From assembly GCF_014384785.1 (NCBI RefSeq), contig NZ_JACRSU010000001.1, positions 186,001-250,000 of the forward strand: 64,000 nt of DNA, given 5' to 3'. Position numbers and translations under genes: made by a program. This document shows positions 27,029 through 34,606 of this stretch, piece after piece. The notes beneath the pieces are model-generated. The model was not told where the DNA came from and ran no database searches. It saw nothing but the letters and a program-made list of their open reading frames with translations. The stretch is from Congzhengia minquanensis (lineage in GTDB: Bacteria > Bacillota > Clostridia > UBA1381 > UBA9506). How positions within the stretch are numbered: the first letter of the stretch is position 1; every line of letters begins with the position of its first letter.

Positions 27029-27883
27029 TTAAATTCTGTAGTAGTCAAATAAATGCATCAGCTGTTCATACGTCCTTTTGTGGTCTAAGGAAATTTCACA
27101 AAACAGCTCAAATGCCAAAATGCCCTGAAGCACCAACATGCCCAAACCGTTATGAATACGCGCGCCCCTTTTCTTAGCCTCTTTTAAAAACACCGTTTCT
27201 TTCGGGTTATAAATAATGTCGCTGCACACCATGTTTTCGTGAATCAAATCCATAAAACCGCAGGGGTTGCCGCTGTCGCCGGCGCCGTGCATTCCCACAG
27301 GTGTGGTGTTGATTACAATGTCGTAATCCTTGGCTTTGTCCAGCGTATCGTAAAATATAGTTTCAGTATAGTGTTCTACCATTTCGCCGATTATATGTAT
27401 TTTCTCCATGCTTCTGGACGTAATGGAAATGGATTTTGCGCCGGATTTGGCGAGCGTAAAGGCAAGAGACCGGGCAGAACCGCCAGCGCCCATCATTAAA
27501 ATATTTTTATTTTTAATTTCATGTCCCTCTAATAAAAGAGACTCACAGTAACCATTCCCGTCGGTGTTAAAACCGTGCCACACGCCGTTACGGTTTACCA
27601 CGGTGTTCACCGAGTTCATGTGCTGCGCCTCAGGGCAGATGTGGTCTAAATAGTCCATCACGCAAATTTTGTGGGGCGCGGTAATGTTAAAGCCACACGC
27701 TCCTATGGCTTTCACGCCCCGCATGGTGTCACCAAGCTTTTCCGGCGGCACGTCGAACGCTAAATAAGCCATGTCAATTTTGTTTTGCTCCGCCATGAAG
27801 CTATGCATGGCAGGAGACAGCGTATGCGCAACCGGCGTTCCCAAAATGCCGAACAGTTTCGTTTTATTTGTTGTTTCAATCAT
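27029..27883 (-). CDS. aroE: Shikimate dehydrogenase
   Basis: A 284-residue NADP-linked shikimate dehydrogenase of aromatic amino-acid synthesis. Substrate-binding motifs are AHTLSPAMHSF and NITAPHK (catalytic Lys), followed by SVNTVVN and HGFNTDGNGY. The nucleotide site is LMMGAGGSARSLAF, with TSRS as the basic loop. ATG at 27883 is chosen: it overlaps the oapA stop (ATGATTGA) and begins just ahead of the first strand, KTKLFGILG. A longer reading adds eight residues, RRRKK-rich, that lie in the oapA coding end. It stands where dxs is found in some other OLE loci. Confidence 0.94.
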   Translation of the reverse strand: MIETTNKTKLFGILGTPVAHTLSPAMHSFMAEQNKIDMAYLAFDVPPEKLGDTMRGVKAIGACGFNITAPHKICVMDYLDHICPEAQHMNSVNTVVNRNGVWHGFNTDGNGYCESLLLEGHEIKNKNILMMGAGGSARSLAFTLAKSGAKSISITSRSMEKIHIIGEMVEHYTETIFYDTLDKAKDYDIVINTTPVGMHGAGDSGNPCGFMDLIHENMVCSDIIYNPKETVFLKEAKKRGARIHNGLGMLVLQGILAFELFCEISLDHKRTYEQLMHLFDYYRI

Positions 27884-28556
27884 CGTTTTCTTTCGCCGCC
27901 TTAGCATTTTCAGATTTTGGCTTTGCCGTGTTTTTCTCTTTCACCGGAGCAATAAAGCTCACAATTTTTCCCACGGTAAACACAATGGTGCCGGACTTTT
28001 CAATGGCCACCCGCTTTCCCAGCGCCTTGCCGCCAATGGTAAGCGCCGCAACAACCGCGGTTAACACAATGGTTAAAACAAACTCACTTTTAAAATAGCC
28101 CAGGGAAAACAGCATAATGACAATTGCCGTTGTGGCGCTGCCTGAAATGATGCCCACAATGTCGCCGATAACGTCGTTACAAAAAGAGCCAACCTTGTCT
28201 GCGTTGCGAATGAGGCGCACAGCTTCTTTTGCACCCCGCACCTTTCTGGAGGATAGGGAGTGAAACGGCGTTTCCTGCGCTGAGGTTACCGCCACACCGA
28301 TAATGTCGAACAATACGCCGATGGCGATGAATATGCTCAAAATAATAAAAGCCATAATCAGGTTTACCCTGTTCATTAACCCCGACTGAATCATCTGCAG
28401 CATGGCAGAAATCACAAAGGTCACCAGAACAATTGTAACAACCCATTTACGGCCCTCTTTTTTATTTCCTGTTTTACGATATGTTTTAATTTTGTTTGCA
28501 GTTACCCGCTTATTACTACTGTCGTCAGACAAGCAAAACACCAGCCTTAAATTCAA
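27876..28556 (-). CDS. oapA: OLE RNA-associated membrane protein OapA
   Basis: A 226-residue protein with four predicted membrane helices near residues 39-57, 66-92, 128-148 and 153-175, a basic N-terminal tail and a charged Lys/Glu-rich C-terminal tail. Between helices 2 and 3 lies a conserved-looking block, VTSAQETPFHSLSSRKVRGAKEAVRLIRNADKVG (given here as SSRKVRGAKEAVRLIRNADK within it). OapA forms a membrane ribonucleoprotein with OLE RNA in Bacillus halodurans, and its gene adjoins OLE RNA. Size, topology and position right after the RNA all match. The start is uncertain: TTG at 28556 is the longest reading and TTG at 28532 is also possible; neither has a strong ribosome site. aroE overlaps the end. 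Confidence 0.8.
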   Translation of the reverse strand: MNLRLVFCLSDDSSNKRVTANKIKTYRKTGNKKEGRKWVVTIVLVTFVISAMLQMIQSGLMNRVNLIMAFIILSIFIAIGVLFDIIGVAVTSAQETPFHSLSSRKVRGAKEAVRLIRNADKVGSFCNDVIGDIVGIISGSATTAIVIMLFSLGYFKSEFVLTIVLTAVVAALTIGGKALGKRVAIEKSGTIVFTVGKIVSFIAPVKEKNTAKPKSENAKAAKENDD

Positions 28557-28565
28557 ACTAAAAGT

Positions 28566-28592
28566 TACGCCGCAAACTGAATTTACGGCGCA
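28566..28592 (-). promoter_or_regulatory. Hairpin between OLE RNA and oapA
   Basis: On the minus strand TGCGCCGTAAA pairs with TTTGCGGCGTA (two G-U pairs) around a 5-base loop, followed by only four T. It ends ten bases before the longest oapA start. It could mark the OLE RNA 3' end, weaken read-through or influence oapA translation. Confidence 0.45.
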
Positions 28593-28649
28593 TACAAATC
28601 TTTATACGATAAATTTTATAAAAAAATAGGTGGCAATACTTGAGGTAAA

Positions 28650-29291
28650 TTTTGCGGTTTAGGTTCGGTAGGCTTTCCCGACGGACTGCTGATATGTCGC
28701 CAAATCAGTGGTTTCCCTTTAACGTCCGACCTGCACGGTCTCCCTATGCAGAACCGAATCACCACTTAAGTCCGCACTACAATCCCAAAAGTATCTCATA
28801 CGAACAGCCTAGAGGTTTTCCCAAACAGTCAGACTTGCTCTTAGCCTCTTTTGCAGCCATGGTTTCAAGCAGCGATAACCTTTTTGTTTTGGCCGGAACG
28901 AAAAAGGTCTGTCCGCTATCCGCCATACCCACTCAAGGCAGGCTACGCTGTCCCCAGCACGCGTGCATTGCGGCCGCTAAACCGCACGGCAGTTGCACCA
29001 AGCAACAGGTTTCACCCTGTTTCGTACCTCAGTAGGCCACCTCAAAACGATACGGTTTTAAAGCGGGCAGATGAAGCACAAGAACAGGTCTCCACGGAAA
29101 TGGGGTCGAATTTCGCATGCCATTGCGAGACGCCCCAAAGCCTTAACTCCCAGCACCAACCCCCGACTGGGCGTCGAAAGCAAGCACCAGGAACTTCATC
29201 GATGTGCCCTTCAACGGATTTTTAGGCCCGTCCTGGGAGCAAGCAGCGCTGACTAGGATACTGCACCACCGTGATTTTTTCTTTATCAAAC
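28650..29291 (-). ncRNA. ole: OLE RNA (ornate, large, extremophilic)
   Basis: About 640 bases with no supported ORF but rich in short complementary arms, for example ACAGG/CCTGT (29005-29020), between a divergent-PAP2 gene and a four-helix membrane protein gene. This exact order (xseB, ispA, PAP2-like, OLE RNA, oapA) and the length near 610 bases are those of known OLE loci. OLE RNA binds OapA at the membrane and has been tied to tolerance of alcohol, cold and magnesium stress. It has its own promoter at 29298-29326. It lacks the GAGGAAAGUC core of RNase P RNA and tmRNA ends. Both boundaries are estimates: the 5' end from the promoter, the 3' end from where the structured-looking sequence gives way to AT-rich sequence. 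Confidence 0.88.
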
Positions 29292-29297
29292 ATCATT

Positions 29298-29326
29298 AAT
29301 ATACCATAAATTTTGCTTTAAGTAAA
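29298..29326 (-). promoter_or_regulatory. SigA-type promoter of OLE RNA
   Basis: On the minus strand TTTACT (29321-29326), a 17-base spacer and TATATT (29298-29303). The predicted start near 29291 coincides with the beginning of the structured RNA. Confidence 0.72.
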
Positions 29327-29352
29327 GGCTCAATTAAAGTTTTAACAAAAAT

Positions 29353-29805
29353 TTAAAATATGTTGTGAGTGACAATTGCCACTGCAATTCCCAGCGCCGC
29401 GCCGGCAATTACCTCTAAGGGCGAGTGCCCCACAAGCTCTTTCAACCGTTCTCCTGTAACCTCAAGCTTTTCCCTGCCAAAGTTTTCCACCAGCCGATTT
29501 AACAGCGCAGCCTGTTCGCCTGCAGCGCGCCGCACACCGGAGGCATCGTACATCACCACAAACGAAAACACTACGCAAACTGCGAATAAAGACGACGATA
29601 AGCCCTCATTTAATGCCACTGCTGCCGTTAAAGCGGTGACGAACGAGGTGTGTGAGCTGGGCATGCCGCCGGAGCCTACCAGGCGCTCAAAGTTAATTCT
29701 TTTGTCCTCAATCAACACCAGCAAAAATTTAATAACCTGGGCGCTGAACCAGCCGATGATCGCTGCAATCAAAATTTCGTTTGCCAGAAGTTCTTTTAAC
29801 CACAC
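29353..29805 (-). CDS. Divergent PAP2-family membrane protein
   Basis: A 150-residue integral membrane protein of the divergent PAP2 (acid phosphatase/vanadium haloperoxidase-related) family. Signature segments are VGSGGMPSSHTSFVTAL, MYDASGVRRAAGEQA and ELVGHSPLEVIAGAALG; they correspond to the phosphatase motifs and hold the conserved His and Arg. Four hydrophobic stretches are seen. Members probably hydrolyse lipid or isoprenoid phosphates, which fits ispA next door. GTG at 29805 is preferred because AAGGTGG lies just upstream; a GTG 12 bases earlier overlaps that ribosome site. It is a standard neighbour of OLE RNA. Confidence 0.92.
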   Translation of the reverse strand: MWLKELLANEILIAAIIGWFSAQVIKFLLVLIEDKRINFERLVGSGGMPSSHTSFVTALTAAVALNEGLSSSLFAVCVVFSFVVMYDASGVRRAAGEQAALLNRLVENFGREKLEVTGERLKELVGHSPLEVIAGAALGIAVAIVTHNIF

Positions 29806-29825
29806 GTTTTTTACCACCTTAAATT

Positions 29826-30707
29826 TTATCTGTCACGGTCTAACAAAAATTTTGAAAGATTGATTAAAAATTCTGCCTTAGCACCGTATTTTGACAAAGC
29901 GTCGACCGCCTTGTTGGTATAGTCCACAAGCATTTTTTCAGACTGCTCCAAGCCATAGATTGTAACAAAGGTCGATTTTTGGCTTGCATTGTCCTTGCCC
30001 GTTGTTTTGCCCAGGTTTTCGGCGCTGCCCGCCACGTCTAAAATATCGTCTTTAATTTGGAAAGCAATGCCCAAATACCGCGCAAACTCCTCCATTACAA
30101 TCAGGTCTTCCCTGCCGCCACCGCCAAGCAGCGCCCCCACCTTCGCAGACGCCATAATCAGCGCCGCCGTTTTGTGCAGGTGCATGGTCATCAGCGTAAT
30201 TGCGTCGATGGTTTTACCCTCAGACTCAATGTCAATCACCTGTCCGCCAATCATGCCCTCCACGCCTGCGCTGTCTGCAATTAAGGAGAGTGCCGCCAGC
30301 GTCATATTGGGCGAAACCTGGGACTGCTTTAAAATAGTTTCAAATGCCAAATTTAAAAGCCCGTCCCCTGCCAGAGTTGCAATTGCTTCGCCGTAAACCT
30401 TGTGGTTGGTGGGCTTGCCCCGGCGCAGGTCGTCGTTATCCATGCACGGCAAATCGTCGTGGATTAAGGAATAGGTATGTATCATTTCAATGGCACAGGC
30501 AAAGGGCATAACCTTATCCGTCTCCGCTTCTAAAACCTCGGCGCATGCCAGCGCAAGCACGGGACGGATACGTTTGCCGCCAGCGTGCAGACTGTAGTTC
30601 ATTGCCTTATAGATAGTTGCCTGAGGACTGTCTTTCTCCTCAAGGTATTTATGCAGACTTTTATTCACTTCAACAATTTTGGCTTCTAACGCTTCTAAAA
30701 AATCCAA
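29826..30707 (-). CDS. ispA: Farnesyl diphosphate synthase (polyprenyl synthetase)
   Basis: A 293-residue trans-prenyltransferase that condenses isopentenyl diphosphate with dimethylallyl and geranyl diphosphate. The first Asp-rich motif is HDDLPCMDNDDLRRGKP near residue 80 and the second is FQIKDDILDVAG near 218; GGKRIRP marks the diphosphate site. The residues ahead of the first Asp motif fit a short-chain (C15) product. The start is TTG at 30707, right after the xseB stop, with GGAGG 8 bases upstream. It feeds undecaprenyl and quinone synthesis and sits beside the PAP2-like gene. Confidence 0.95.
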   Translation of the reverse strand: MDFLEALEAKIVEVNKSLHKYLEEKDSPQATIYKAMNYSLHAGGKRIRPVLALACAEVLEAETDKVMPFACAIEMIHTYSLIHDDLPCMDNDDLRRGKPTNHKVYGEAIATLAGDGLLNLAFETILKQSQVSPNMTLAALSLIADSAGVEGMIGGQVIDIESEGKTIDAITLMTMHLHKTAALIMASAKVGALLGGGGREDLIVMEEFARYLGIAFQIKDDILDVAGSAENLGKTTGKDNASQKSTFVTIYGLEQSEKMLVDYTNKAVDALSKYGAKAEFLINLSKFLLDRDR

Positions 30708-30944
30708 TTAACTGTCCTCCCCGCTGTTAAAATCTGTTGTTTTAACAGTTCCTTCTTCATTCTCTGTTAAAAGCTTTACCTTTTGCTCGGCCTTGTCAAG
30801 CTGGTCGTGGCATTTTGCAGAGAGTTTCATTCCCTTTTCAAACAGAGCCACCGCTTCGTCTAACGGAGCGTCGCCGCTTTCTAAAAGGGTTACAATTTGC
30901 TCTAGTTCTGTGATTGACTCTTCAAAGGTTTTTGCCTTAGGCAT
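30708..30944 (-). CDS. xseB: Exodeoxyribonuclease VII small subunit
   Basis: A 78-residue XseB, the helical small subunit of exonuclease VII, which degrades single-stranded DNA from both ends. The family pattern TFEESITELEQIVTLLESGDAPLDEAVALFEKG runs through residues 6-38 (core ELEQIVTLLESGDAPLDEA), followed by a coiled helix AKCHDQLDKAEQKV. The large-subunit gene xseA, usually just upstream, is missing here and must lie elsewhere; its place is taken by a DNA glycosylase gene, whose end overlaps xseB by eight bases. It has GGAGG 8 bases before the ATG. Confidence 0.94.
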   Translation of the reverse strand: MPKAKTFEESITELEQIVTLLESGDAPLDEAVALFEKGMKLSAKCHDQLDKAEQKVKLLTENEEGTVKTTDFNSGEDS

Positions 30945-31794
30945 GTTTCATTCCTCCCGTTTTGTCAAATCCCGCATTACGCATATAATAAAACAAATAT
31001 TGCTGTGCAAAGCCCGCAAGTGGTCCGAAGGCCTCCACCGCGAACTCCCGGGGCGTTTTTGTTTTCATGGCTTCGCCGTACAGGCTGTTTAAACAGCGTT
31101 TGACCCAAACGTCAACGGGAAAGACCTCCCGCCGTTCTAAGCCGAACAGCAAAATGCAGTCCGCCACTTTAGGCCCCACTCCGCTTATGGTGAGCAGCTT
31201 CTTTCTAGCGCTGTCTGTGTCAAGCGCTGCGATATCTGAAAAATTGCTGCTTAAAAAGGTTTCACAGGCATTTTTTATGTAGTGTTCGCGGTAGCCAGCC
31301 CTTAAAAAGGATAAATCGCCTACAATCCTCTCCGGTCCGGGAAACGTAAAATAGGTTTTCCCGCCGTAACTTAAACGATCTCCAAACTGCTGGCAAAGCC
31401 TTTGAATGATTCCCTGAATCCGCGGAATATTGTTGTTGGCGGATATGATAAACGATACCACACATTCCCACAAATCCTGGTTTAAAATCCGGATACCACT
31501 GCCATATTCTGTGGCATCCTTTAAAAATCTGTCATGTTCCGAAAGCGTTTTCTTAATTTGACCATAATCGGTATCAAGGTCGAAATAGCCACGCCAAATA
31601 TCATGAAATTCTTCTTCCGTCACATTACGAAAAACGATAAATCCCTTTTCTTTGCAAACGTTTATCACGCGGTTTCGGGCAACAACGGTGTAACTGCCGT
31701 CTTCCTCCCTTTCCCAGCGAAAGCACTGTCCACATTCAAAAATATGCTGCGGTTCAAAGCTGCAAAGGTTTTTCAGCACAACTTGTTTTTTCAT
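30937..31794 (-). CDS. 8-oxoguanine DNA glycosylase (OGG1-type)
   Basis: A 285-residue base-excision repair enzyme of the HhH-GPD superfamily. The N-terminal OGG_N-like domain has FECGQCFRWEREEDGSY. The helix-hairpin-helix with catalytic Lys is LTISGVGPKVADCILLFGL near 205-223, and the catalytic Asp follows in EVFPVDVWVKR. SFIISANNNIPRIQGIIQRL is the typical DNA-contact helix. The pattern fits bifunctional OGG1/Ogg2-type enzymes rather than AlkA. AGGAG precedes the ATG at 31794. It leads directly into xseB with an 8-base overlap, grouping two DNA-repair genes at the head of the OLE unit. Confidence 0.9.
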   Translation of the reverse strand: MKKQVVLKNLCSFEPQHIFECGQCFRWEREEDGSYTVVARNRVINVCKEKGFIVFRNVTEEEFHDIWRGYFDLDTDYGQIKKTLSEHDRFLKDATEYGSGIRILNQDLWECVVSFIISANNNIPRIQGIIQRLCQQFGDRLSYGGKTYFTFPGPERIVGDLSFLRAGYREHYIKNACETFLSSNFSDIAALDTDSARKKLLTISGVGPKVADCILLFGLERREVFPVDVWVKRCLNSLYGEAMKTKTPREFAVEAFGPLAGFAQQYLFYYMRNAGFDKTGGMKHA

Positions 31795-31805
31795 AAAGGT
31801 ATCTC

Positions 31806-32297
31806 CTAATCGGGCCTGCCCGTAAGAACCCCCTCCTCTTTCAATGTCAGAAAGTTCAGCTGCCGCAGCGCTTCATAAAGCACAATTGCCACAGAGTTAG
31901 AAAGGTTTAACGACCTTGCGCCCTCCGCCATGGGGATGCGGATGCAGTTTTCATAGTGTTCCTTTAACAGCGGTTCCGGCAGGCCGTGGGTTTCTTTGCC
32001 GAAAACAAGGAAGTCCCCGTCTTGAAATGTTTGGTCGCTGTGGCGTTTGCCGGCCTTTGTGGTGCAGAAATAATATGTTCCCGGGCATTTTTCAAAAAAG
32101 TCCGTTAAATTTTCATAATATCGAATGTCTAATTCGTGCCAGTAGTCTAACCCGGCGCGCTTTAGCTTTTTATCGTCAATCGCAAAGCCCATTGGCTTTA
32201 CGATATGCAAAATGCTGCCCGTTGCCTTGCAGGTTCTTGCAATGTTTCCAGTGTTTTGGGGAATTTCAGGTTCAACGAGCACAATGTTCATTGCCAT
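31806..32297 (-). CDS. trmL: tRNA (cytidine/uridine-34)-2'-O-methyltransferase
   Basis: A 163-residue SPOUT methyltransferase that methylates the ribose of the wobble base in tRNA-Leu. Motif 1 is EPEIPQNTGNIARTC near the N-terminus. The trefoil-knot cofactor site is formed by LVFGKETHGLPE (near 95-107), IRIPMAEGARSLNLSNSVAIVLYEA (core GARSLNLSNSVAI). The length and single domain are those of TrmL. The start is ATG at 32297, with AAAGGA upstream; the ATG two codons later is also possible. It follows the aminotransferase by 20 bases. Confidence 0.95.
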   Translation of the reverse strand: MAMNIVLVEPEIPQNTGNIARTCKATGSILHIVKPMGFAIDDKKLKRAGLDYWHELDIRYYENLTDFFEKCPGTYYFCTTKAGKRHSDQTFQDGDFLVFGKETHGLPEPLLKEHYENCIRIPMAEGARSLNLSNSVAIVLYEALRQLNFLTLKEEGVLTGRPD

Positions 32298-32317
32298 GTC
32301 TATTTTGTCCTTTCGTG

Positions 32318-33484
32318 TTAAAGCGATTTTAAAAACCGCTCAATTCTGCTTAAAGCGTCATTGATGCTGGAAATGGAATATGCGTAGGAACAGCGGATGA
32401 ACCCTTCGCCGCTTGCGCCAAAGGCAGAACCGGGAATTACGGCAACCCTTTCTTTGTTTAAAAGGGCCTCGCAAAAATCAGATGAGGTCATTTTCGTGCT
32501 CCGAATGTCGGGAAACACATAAAAAGCTCCCTCCGGTTCGAAGCAGGACAGGCCAATGTTCCGAAATCCGTCTACAATTACCCTTCTTCTGTAATCGTAT
32601 TCCTCCCGCATTTTCTTTATGTCCTCATCCCCCTTCTTCAGGGCCTCAATAGCCGCATATTGGCTGGTAGTCGGCGAGCACATAATAGCGAACTGATGAA
32701 TTTTAAGCATTTGCTGCATAATTTCCTTAGGCGCGGCAACATAACCCAGACGCCATCCTGTCATGGCATAACTTTTGGAAAATCCGTTCACATAAATGGT
32801 GCGCTCTGCCATGCCGTCAATAGAAATGATGGAGGTGTGTTTTCTCCCATAAGTAAGCTCGGAATAAATTTCGTCTGTTAAAATGATGATATTGGTATCT
32901 CTTAAAACAGCCGCAATTTCCTCTAAGTCCGATTTTGTCATAATGCCGCCTGTTGGGTTGTTGGGATAGGGCAAAATCAGCATTTTGGTTCTGGGGGTAA
33001 TGGCGTCTTTCAGCTGTTTTGCAGTGAGCTTAAATTTATCCTCCACCTTTGTCACAATTGGCACCGGAACACCGCCGGCTAAAATGGTGCAGGGCTTGTA
33101 GCACACAAAACAGGGCTCGGGAATAAGCACCTCATCACCTGGGTTAACAATAGAACGGATTGCAAGATCAATAGCCTCGCTGCCGCCCACCGTGACCAAA
33201 ACTTCGCCTTTGGGGTCGTAACTCACCTGGGTGTTACGCTCAATATAGTTTGAAATTTCTTTTCTCAGTTCCAAAAAACCGGCATTGGCTGTGTAGTGAG
33301 TTTTCCCTTTTTCCAGGGCGTAAACGCCTTCATTTCGGATATGCCAGGGGGTGACAAAATCCGGCTCGCCAACGCCTAAGGAGATAACCCCCTCCATGTC
33401 GCTGGCAAGGTCGAAAAATTTTCTAATGCCCGATGGCTCAATGGTTTTCACCACGTCAGACAAAACGCTGTCGTAGTTCATCAT
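32318..33484 (-). CDS. PLP-dependent class I/II aminotransferase
   Basis: A 388-residue fold-type I aminotransferase of the aspartate/aromatic class, close in pattern to PatA-like enzymes. PLP-site features are GGSEAIDLAIRS, YPNNPTGG, LTDEIYSELTYG (Asp to the pyridine N) and NGFSKSYAMTGWRLGY, holding the Schiff-base Lys. The C-terminal Arg for the substrate carboxylate is in GEGFIRCSYA. The amino donor cannot be fixed from sequence. It overlaps the Lrp-type regulator gene upstream by four bases, so the regulator and enzyme are co-expressed and probably linked in function. Confidence 0.93.
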   Translation of the reverse strand: MMNYDSVLSDVVKTIEPSGIRKFFDLASDMEGVISLGVGEPDFVTPWHIRNEGVYALEKGKTHYTANAGFLELRKEISNYIERNTQVSYDPKGEVLVTVGGSEAIDLAIRSIVNPGDEVLIPEPCFVCYKPCTILAGGVPVPIVTKVEDKFKLTAKQLKDAITPRTKMLILPYPNNPTGGIMTKSDLEEIAAVLRDTNIIILTDEIYSELTYGRKHTSIISIDGMAERTIYVNGFSKSYAMTGWRLGYVAAPKEIMQQMLKIHQFAIMCSPTTSQYAAIEALKKGDEDIKKMREEYDYRRRVIVDGFRNIGLSCFEPEGAFYVFPDIRSTKMTSSDFCEALLNKERVAVIPGSAFGASGEGFIRCSYAYSISSINDALSRIERFLKSL

Positions 33485-33972
33485 AGTGTAATCACCTCGC
33501 GGTCGTCTTCCATCTTGTTGTTTAAAATAACGCCCTCCGCCTTATATTTCTTTAAAATAAAGTGGGTGGCTGTGCTGATAACCTCGTCCATAGGGGCGAG
33601 CTTTTCCGCGACAAACAACGCGACTTCCTTAACCGTTTTGCCCTCAACAATTACTGCAATGTCAAATCCGCCTGAAACAAGGTAAACCGACGAAATTTCG
33701 TCATACTGGTAAATGCGCTCTGAAATGCGGTCAAAGCCCGAACCTCGCTGGGGCGTAACCTTAAGTTCAATAATGGCCGAAACCAGTTCCCGCTCAGTTT
33801 TCTCCCAGTCGATAATGGTTTTCTGACCCAAAATTGTTTGATTTTGCACACATTCGTCCAAAATTTCCTGAACATAAGCTTTGTCCTTGCCAATCATCAC
33901 CGCAATTTCTTCCGGGGTTGCATGCACGTCCCGTTCAATCAGTTTTAAAATCCGTTCCTTGTCACCTATCAT
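33481..33972 (-). CDS. Lrp/AsnC-family transcriptional regulator
   Basis: A 163-residue regulator with an N-terminal winged helix-turn-helix (about residues 5-55; EEIAVMIGKDKAYVQEIL is the recognition area) and a C-terminal RAM ligand-binding domain (about 62-140, with SSVYLVSGGFDIAVIVEG). Lrp-type proteins form octamers and respond to amino acids. Since it is four-base coupled to an aminotransferase gene, it may control amino-acid metabolism locally. The ATG at 33972 has GGGGAG upstream. No matching operator was identified. Confidence 0.92.
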   Translation of the reverse strand: MIGDKERILKLIERDVHATPEEIAVMIGKDKAYVQEILDECVQNQTILGQKTIIDWEKTERELVSAIIELKVTPQRGSGFDRISERIYQYDEISSVYLVSGGFDIAVIVEGKTVKEVALFVAEKLAPMDEVISTATHFILKKYKAEGVILNNKMEDDREVITL

Positions 33973-33977
33973 ACCGA

Positions 33978-34595
33978 TTACTCCCCTTCTTCGTCGTCTA
34001 AGTCGAACAAAATATAGTCATAGATATAGTCCCAGAAATTTTCTGCACTTTCAGCTGTCTTTGTGGAAAACGGCAGCAAAATGTCGCCGTCTGAAAGGTT
34101 TAATGTTTCAATTATACGGTCAAGATTTTCTTCCAGCTCCCGCTTGGAAAGCTTGTCGGTTTTCGTTGCGATTACCACCGCCATGCCGCCGGCACTTTTA
34201 ATGGTATCCATCATGCGACGGTCGTCCTCAGTGGGTTTGTGGCGGGAGTCCACCAGCAAAATCAACTGCACCAGCTGCTTGCGCTCGGTTAAATATTCGT
34301 TTATAATGTCGCTCAGCGCCTTCCGCTCTCCCTTGCTGGCGGCAGCATAGCCATAGCCCGGCAAGTCCACCAGCATTAGCTTTTTGTCAATGTCGTAGAA
34401 GTTAATGGTTGCAGTTTTACCCGGCGTGGCGCTGACCCTTGCAAAGTTTTTGCGGTTTAGAATTTTGTTAATCATGGAGGATTTCCCAACGTTCGACCTG
34501 CCCGCAAAGGCAACCTCGGGCATGGTCGACACTGGGTAGTGCTCCTTTTTCACACCGGACAGCAAAAAGCGCGCGTTGTGTATATTCACTTTCAT
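33978..34595 (-). CDS. ysxC: Ribosome biogenesis GTPase EngB/YsxC
   Basis: A 205-residue TRAFAC-class GTPase needed for 50S subunit assembly. G1 is AGRSNVGKSSMI near residue 32, G3 is LVDLPGYGYA, G4 is TKTDKLSK and G5 lies in STKTAESAENF. The conserved switch ATPGKTATINFYDID is present. Its neighbour upstream is lon, as in Bacillus (lonA-ysxC), with an 11-base gap. The end of the gene carries an acidic tail (FDLDDEEGE). The start is the ATG at 34595 with AAAGGA upstream. Confidence 0.96.
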   Translation of the reverse strand: MKVNIHNARFLLSGVKKEHYPVSTMPEVAFAGRSNVGKSSMINKILNRKNFARVSATPGKTATINFYDIDKKLMLVDLPGYGYAAASKGERKALSDIINEYLTERKQLVQLILLVDSRHKPTEDDRRMMDTIKSAGGMAVVIATKTDKLSKRELEENLDRIIETLNLSDGDILLPFSTKTAESAENFWDYIYDYILFDLDDEEGE

Positions 34596-34606
34596 AAAAA
34601 ATCCTT

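Noticed and set aside
28652..29225. Plus-strand ORFs of 124-127 codons over the OLE region
   Set aside because: They have no ribosome sites, odd Pro/Ser/Thr-rich products and lie opposite the structured RNA; they are chance frames.
28650..29291. RNase P RNA or tmRNA as the identity of the structured RNA
   Set aside because: The universally conserved RNase P core (GAGGAAAGUC-type) and the tmRNA ends are absent, the length of about 640 bases is too great, and the gene neighbours are those of OLE RNA.
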